From contig CAZXDS010000135.1 of the NCBI GenBank assembly GCA_964639525.1, positions 1 to 9,314 on the forward strand: a stretch of 9,314 nt of DNA, given 5' to 3'. Positions within the stretch are counted from its first letter, which is position 1, and every line of letters begins with the position of its first letter. The stretch comes from CAZXDS01 sp964639525 (GTDB taxonomy: Bacteria > Bacteroidota > Ignavibacteria > Ignavibacteriales > Melioribacteraceae). The notes under the pieces are model-generated. The model saw nothing but the letters and a program-made list of their open reading frames with translations, was not told the DNA's origin and searched no databases. A program made the translations under genes and the position numbers. This document shows, piece by piece, positions 6,361 to 9,314 of the stretch.

Positions 6361-8338
6361 ATGATAATAATTTCGAAAATGTTTTGCCGAGTAATTCCAA
6401 ATCTAACCAAATATTTTGGTTCTTTGCATAAAAAAGATTTATTTTATTTAATTCGCGCGTGTCATTTAAATCTATATTTTCAGTAAACCATAAACCGGTA
6501 AGCCCTTGTTTGCCAAGGTACAAACCATTTTCATTTTCGCTTTTCAAAGGACCGACAAGGCTTTTATTACCAAACAAAACTTGTGGAATACCGAGAATAA
6601 ATTTCGAAAGCTTGCTTTGTACTTTACTAACTCTACTGAATAAATATATAATTGGGAAGATAAAAATAAAAATGGGTAATGAAATCACTTTATCAAAAAA
6701 AACTTTTAGCATCTTATGCGATTCTGTCGCAATATTGTATTCAATTTTCATCAATGGAATTTCATCGAGAAGAGTTATTGATGATTTGCCCACCATAAAA
6801 TCAAGTTCATTTCCCGTTAATAAAAATTCCACATTGGCATCGCTGCAAGCAGCAACTACTGAAAATATTTGTTTGTACTCCAAATTTTCCGCTGTGAAAA
6901 TTACTTGATCAATTTTTTCACTTTCAATTACTTTTTTGATATTTGAAAGCGACCCGATTACTTCAAAGTTACCAACAGTATTTCCAATTTCACGTATATG
7001 CGGACTGATTAATCCTGCAACTTGATAAAGATCTGTTAATCTTGATTTTATTTTCTCTCCCAAATCCGAGGCTTTATTTCCTGTACCGACTATTAAAGTT
7101 TTAATTCGTTTCGGATGATTAATTATTCCGATTCTAAAAAATATTTTAAAAATAATTCGCCAAAATGGGAACACTATAATTGCAATGGAATAAGTAATTA
7201 AAAATATTGCCCGACTATATGCAAATTGTTTAAAGAAAAATGTGATTGAAGATAAGAGGAAAAACCCGACTGCAAGTGAAACAAGACTTTTTAAAATAGA
7301 AAGAGTATTTTTTTTATATGCACCAAAAATTCCCCCGATAATAATTTGAAAAAGAGCAGGTAAAATATATATCCAAGGTTTAACTTCGGGCGGAAATCCA
7401 TTCCAACTTTCAGTATGATAAATTCTTTCAGCCAATGCAAGGATTGCGGAAAACAGCACAAAATCAATTGCCGACGATAAAATTATCAATCTGAAAACAT
7501 TAAAGAATGCAAAAAGTTTTCTCAAAAATATTCCTAAGCGTAAAATTCCGCTTACAAAAAACGAAGTTGATAAATGCTTTTTTACAAACAACTGCATAGC
7601 TTGGTAAAATACGGTTGTTTCGTCAATGCTGCTGCGTTTGGTGCTTTCCCCTTTATAGTGAATAATTTCCGTTTCATGAAAGTAATAAATTTTGTAACCG
7701 CTTTTCTGAGTTCGATAACACAAGTCAAGGTCTTCACCATACATAAAAAAATCATCATCGAAACCGCCGATTTTCTCATATACTTCTCGTTTCATAAACA
7801 TAAATGAACCTGAAATAGCATCCACCTCGTAAGTGTCATTTTCATCAAGATAAGTAAGATTGTACTTTGCAAACAATTTACTTTGCGGAAATAGTTTACT
7901 CAATCCGCTGACTTTTGTAAATGATGTCCACGGACCGGGGAAACTTCTTCTGCATGCAAGCTGAAGCGAACCGTCATTATTCAGAACTTTACAAGTTGCC
8001 ATTCCAATATTTTGATTCGCATCCAAAAACTCAATTAGTTTGGTAAATGTATCTTCTTTAACAATTGTATCGGGATTTATCAAAAGTATATATTTTCCTT
8101 TTGCAATTTTTAATCCCTGATTGTTAGCAACACCAAAACCTTTGTTTTCTTTGTTTACAATTAAATTTACATTCGAAAATTTTTCATTAAGCATCTCAAC
8201 ACTGCCGTCATCAGAAGCATTATCAATAACAATTATTTCGTGTCGAATGTTTGATGCGGCTTTTTTAATAGAGACTATCAGATTTTCCAGGAACTGCTTT
8301 ACGTTGTAGTTTACAATTATTATGGAAAGTTCGCTCAT
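6359..8338 (-). CDS. Fusion: GT2 glycosyltransferase + polyprenyl glycosylphosphotransferase-like membrane protein with incomplete catalytic domain
   Basis: A 659-residue two-part protein. Part one (about 1-235) is a GT-A family 2 glycosyltransferase: VNYN (9-12), VIDNASDDGS (37-46), NKGFGVANNQG (65-75), the metal/nucleotide motif NPD (88-90) and GEDLDLCYR (201-209); it resembles rhamnosyltransferase-type GT2 enzymes using nucleotide sugars. Part two looks like a polyprenyl-phosphate hexose-1-phosphate transferase: four membrane helices (about 283-303, 323-343, 349-370, 376-398), a Rossmann-like domain with LIVGTGNKASDLG (415-427), a linker LLDEIPLMKIEY (523-534), the FFDKVIS entry into a membrane helix (547-568), then SLVGPL (593-598), QGLTGLWF (611-618) and WLDLELLGKTF (644-654). 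The cytosolic stretch normally holding KFRSM, the catalytic Asp-Glu and DELPQ is missing; only about 24 residues link the helix to SLVGP. The GT2 half is probably active; the second half may be a non-catalytic anchor. The ATG at 8336-8338 gives the complete GT2 N-terminus. It precedes accA by 10 bases. Confidence 0.85.
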   Translation of the reverse strand: MSELSIIIVNYNVKQFLENLIVSIKKAASNIRHEIIVIDNASDDGSVEMLNEKFSNVNLIVNKENKGFGVANNQGLKIAKGKYILLINPDTIVKEDTFTKLIEFLDANQNIGMATCKVLNNDGSLQLACRRSFPGPWTSFTKVSGLSKLFPQSKLFAKYNLTYLDENDTYEVDAISGSFMFMKREVYEKIGGFDDDFFMYGEDLDLCYRTQKSGYKIYYFHETEIIHYKGESTKRSSIDETTVFYQAMQLFVKKHLSTSFFVSGILRLGIFLRKLFAFFNVFRLIILSSAIDFVLFSAILALAERIYHTESWNGFPPEVKPWIYILPALFQIIIGGIFGAYKKNTLSILKSLVSLAVGFFLLSSITFFFKQFAYSRAIFLITYSIAIIVFPFWRIIFKIFFRIGIINHPKRIKTLIVGTGNKASDLGEKIKSRLTDLYQVAGLISPHIREIGNTVGNFEVIGSLSNIKKVIESEKIDQVIFTAENLEYKQIFSVVAACSDANVEFLLTGNELDFMVGKSSITLLDEIPLMKIEYNIATESHKMLKVFFDKVISLPIFIFIFPIIYLFSRVSKVQSKLSKFILGIPQVLFGNKSLVGPLKSENENGLYLGKQGLTGLWFTENIDLNDTRELNKINLFYAKNQNIWLDLELLGKTFSKLLS

Positions 8339-8340
8339 CG

Positions 8341-8402
8341 GTTACCAAATTACAAGATTATCAAGTTACCGCTTTTACAAGGCAACAAGTTATTAAATTA
8401 AC
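8341..8402 (+). repeat. Degenerate octamer-like tandem repeat (CAAGTTAC/CAAATTAC type)
   Basis: The stretch is built from related words: GTTACC (8341 and 8365), CAAATTA, CAAGATTA, TCAAGTTA, CAAGTTATT, AAATTAAC. It begins two bases upstream of the fusion glycosyltransferase ATG and fills the first half of the 114-base gap to the mannosyltransferase-like gene. No hairpin or open frame is evident. It differs in sequence from the other two repeat types in this window but is similar in scale (about eight-base period) and location. The remaining part of the gap (8403-8452) is AT-rich without recognisable features. Confidence 0.45.
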
Positions 8403-8452
8403 AGACTTTTTATTTCTTGATTATTAATTATTAAATTTCATTATTACTTCAA

Positions 8453-9169
8453 TTATTCCATTTTTAAGAAATTACCGAACCTAAGTTTCCATACCATAAA
8501 AATTGCTTCGCGAACAATTTTTTTGGACATTTTCGAAGTGCCCTCAATTCTGTCTGTAAAAATTATCGGCAATTCTTTTAACTTAAATCCGTTTTTCCAT
8601 GCTTTATAATTCATTTCAATCTGAAAGGCATATCCGTTCGATTTTATTTTATCCAAGTCAATTGATTCGAGCACCTCTTTCCGGAAACACTTAAAACCTC
8701 CTGTTGAATCACACAGCGGCAATCCGGTAATAACCCGAGTATAAATATTGGCAAAATAACTTAGAAGCAATCTTCTCATAGGCCAATTGATTACATTAAC
8801 ACCTTGAATATATCTGCTTCCGATAATTAAATCGTATTCATCAATCATTTTACGAAATTTTTTAATTTCTTTCGGATTATGAGAAAAATCCGCATCCATC
8901 TGAATTGCAATTTCATATCCGTTTTTCAACATGTATTTAAATCCGGCAACATAAGCAGTCCCGAGTCCCTGCTTACCTTCTCTTTCAAGTAATTTTACGC
9001 GAGAATCCGATTGCTTAATACTCTTAACAATTTCTCCGGTTCCGTCAGGAGAACTATCATCTACAACAAGAACATCAACATTAGGATTTAATTCAAGAAT
9101 ACTATGAATTATTTTTTTGATGTTATCTTTTTCGTCATACGTTGGTATAATTACAATTGTTTTCTTCAT
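8453..9169 (-). CDS. Polyprenol monophosphomannose synthase-like GT2 glycosyltransferase (DPM1/Ppm1 family)
   Basis: Expected to transfer a sugar, classically mannose from GDP-mannose, onto a polyprenyl phosphate at the cytosolic face of the membrane. The 238-residue protein has the DPM1-family motifs in order: PTYDE (9-13), DDSSPDGTG (37-45), the metal-binding MDADFSHNP (91-99), GSRY (117-120), DSTGGFKCF (154-162) and FTDRIEGTSKM (204-214). Length matches the bare catalytic domain; there is no C-terminal transmembrane pair, so it resembles soluble or peripheral DPM1 types. The ATG at 9167-9169 places PTYDE at the normal N-terminal distance; an upstream extension would use TTG at 9185-9187 and adds unrelated residues. 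No Shine-Dalgarno is visible. It lies upstream of the GT fusion on the same strand, with a 114-base gap. The family is secure; the exact sugar (mannose, glucose or other) is inferred from family only. Confidence 0.9.
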   Translation of the reverse strand: MKKTIVIIPTYDEKDNIKKIIHSILELNPNVDVLVVDDSSPDGTGEIVKSIKQSDSRVKLLEREGKQGLGTAYVAGFKYMLKNGYEIAIQMDADFSHNPKEIKKFRKMIDEYDLIIGSRYIQGVNVINWPMRRLLLSYFANIYTRVITGLPLCDSTGGFKCFRKEVLESIDLDKIKSNGYAFQIEMNYKAWKNGFKLKELPIIFTDRIEGTSKMSKKIVREAIFMVWKLRFGNFLKME

Positions 9170-9246
9170 AAATACAATGGAAACCAATTCAAAAATGTTA
9201 ATAAAAATTAATAATTATTTTGTAATAATAGTAAATTCTTTTGTTA

Positions 9247-9314
9247 TTATTTCAAATAATTTGGATTAAGAAAAGAGTTTAACAATCTCAAGCCCTGAAA
9301 GTGTCCGTAAAATA
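9247..9314 (-). CDS. Possible C-terminal end of an unidentified upstream gene
   Basis: On the minus strand the right edge opens into a frame coding FYGHFQGLRLLNSFLNPNYL plus a final Lys, ending at TAA 9247-9249. A second frame, ending at TAA 9266-9268, would give ILRTLSGLEIVKLFS. The first has the look of a glycosyltransferase tail (aromatic-Gly-His-x-x-Gly-Leu then a basic C-terminus), but about 20 residues cannot identify a family. The sequence between the stop and the next gene is AT-rich, which fits an intergenic gap, and a gene end in the same direction as all others is expected. Frame choice and function are uncertain. Confidence 0.3.
   Translation of the reverse strand, partial: FYGHFQGLRLLNSFLNPNYLK

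Noticed and set aside
6459..6908. 149-codon plus-strand open frame opposite the GT fusion gene
   Set aside because: Its product has no recognisable motif, and the opposite strand carries aligned PGT-type motifs, so the coding strand is the minus strand.
8341..8402. CRISPR-like array
   Set aside because: Units are about eight bases, degenerate and without unique spacers, and no cas gene is present.
9170..9187. Six-residue N-terminal extension of the mannosyltransferase-like protein from a TTG
   Set aside because: The ATG at 9167-9169 already places PTYDE at the usual distance, and there is no ribosome-binding site in front of the TTG.

Overview
The window is an AT-rich bacterial segment in which every supported gene lies on the minus strand. 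Read in the direction of transcription (right to left) the order is: tail of an unidentified gene, a polyprenyl-phosphate mannosyltransferase-like GT2 enzyme, a 659-residue GT2 / polyprenyl-glycosylphosphotransferase-like fusion, accA, a YbgC-like thioesterase, a Wzx/MOP-type polysaccharide flippase, dut, and the first 869 codons of dnaE, which runs off the left edge. No rRNA, tRNA, CRISPR array, transposase or phage gene is visible.

The probable source is the Bacteroidota/Chlorobiota/Ignavibacteriota group. The reasons are inferential: most starts lack a Shine-Dalgarno sequence and follow A/T-rich leaders, the DnaE N-terminus (HLHNHSHYSLQD) resembles that lineage, the dUTPase ends in GGFGHTG, and the gaps hold short degenerate tandem repeats of a kind I recall from such genomes. 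I cannot settle the phylum without a search.

Layout: 1-2609 replicative polymerase; 2610-2740 AT-rich leader and a repeat; 2741-3196 dUTPase; 3197-3458 gap with a CTCTGCG repeat; 3459-4919 flippase; 4920-5000 gap with a second copy of the heptad-type repeat; 5001-6348 thioesterase and accA, overlapping by 11 bases; 6359-8338 fusion glycosyltransferase, 10 bases from accA; 8339-8452 gap with a third repeat type; 8453-9169 mannosyltransferase-like GT2; 9170-9314 AT-rich gap and a probable gene end.

Functionally there are three themes: surface glycan or protein glycosylation (polyprenyl-phosphate sugar synthase, GT fusion, flippase), fatty-acid supply (AccA, thioesterase), and DNA precursor hygiene with replication (Dut, DnaE). 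The tight GT fusion-accA-thioesterase junctions suggest one transcript. The rest may be cotranscribed or merely codirectional. Most of the window is ordinary core genome. The least ordinary item is the fusion protein, whose C-terminal phosphoglycosyltransferase domain keeps its scaffold motifs but lacks the stretch that normally carries the catalytic residues.
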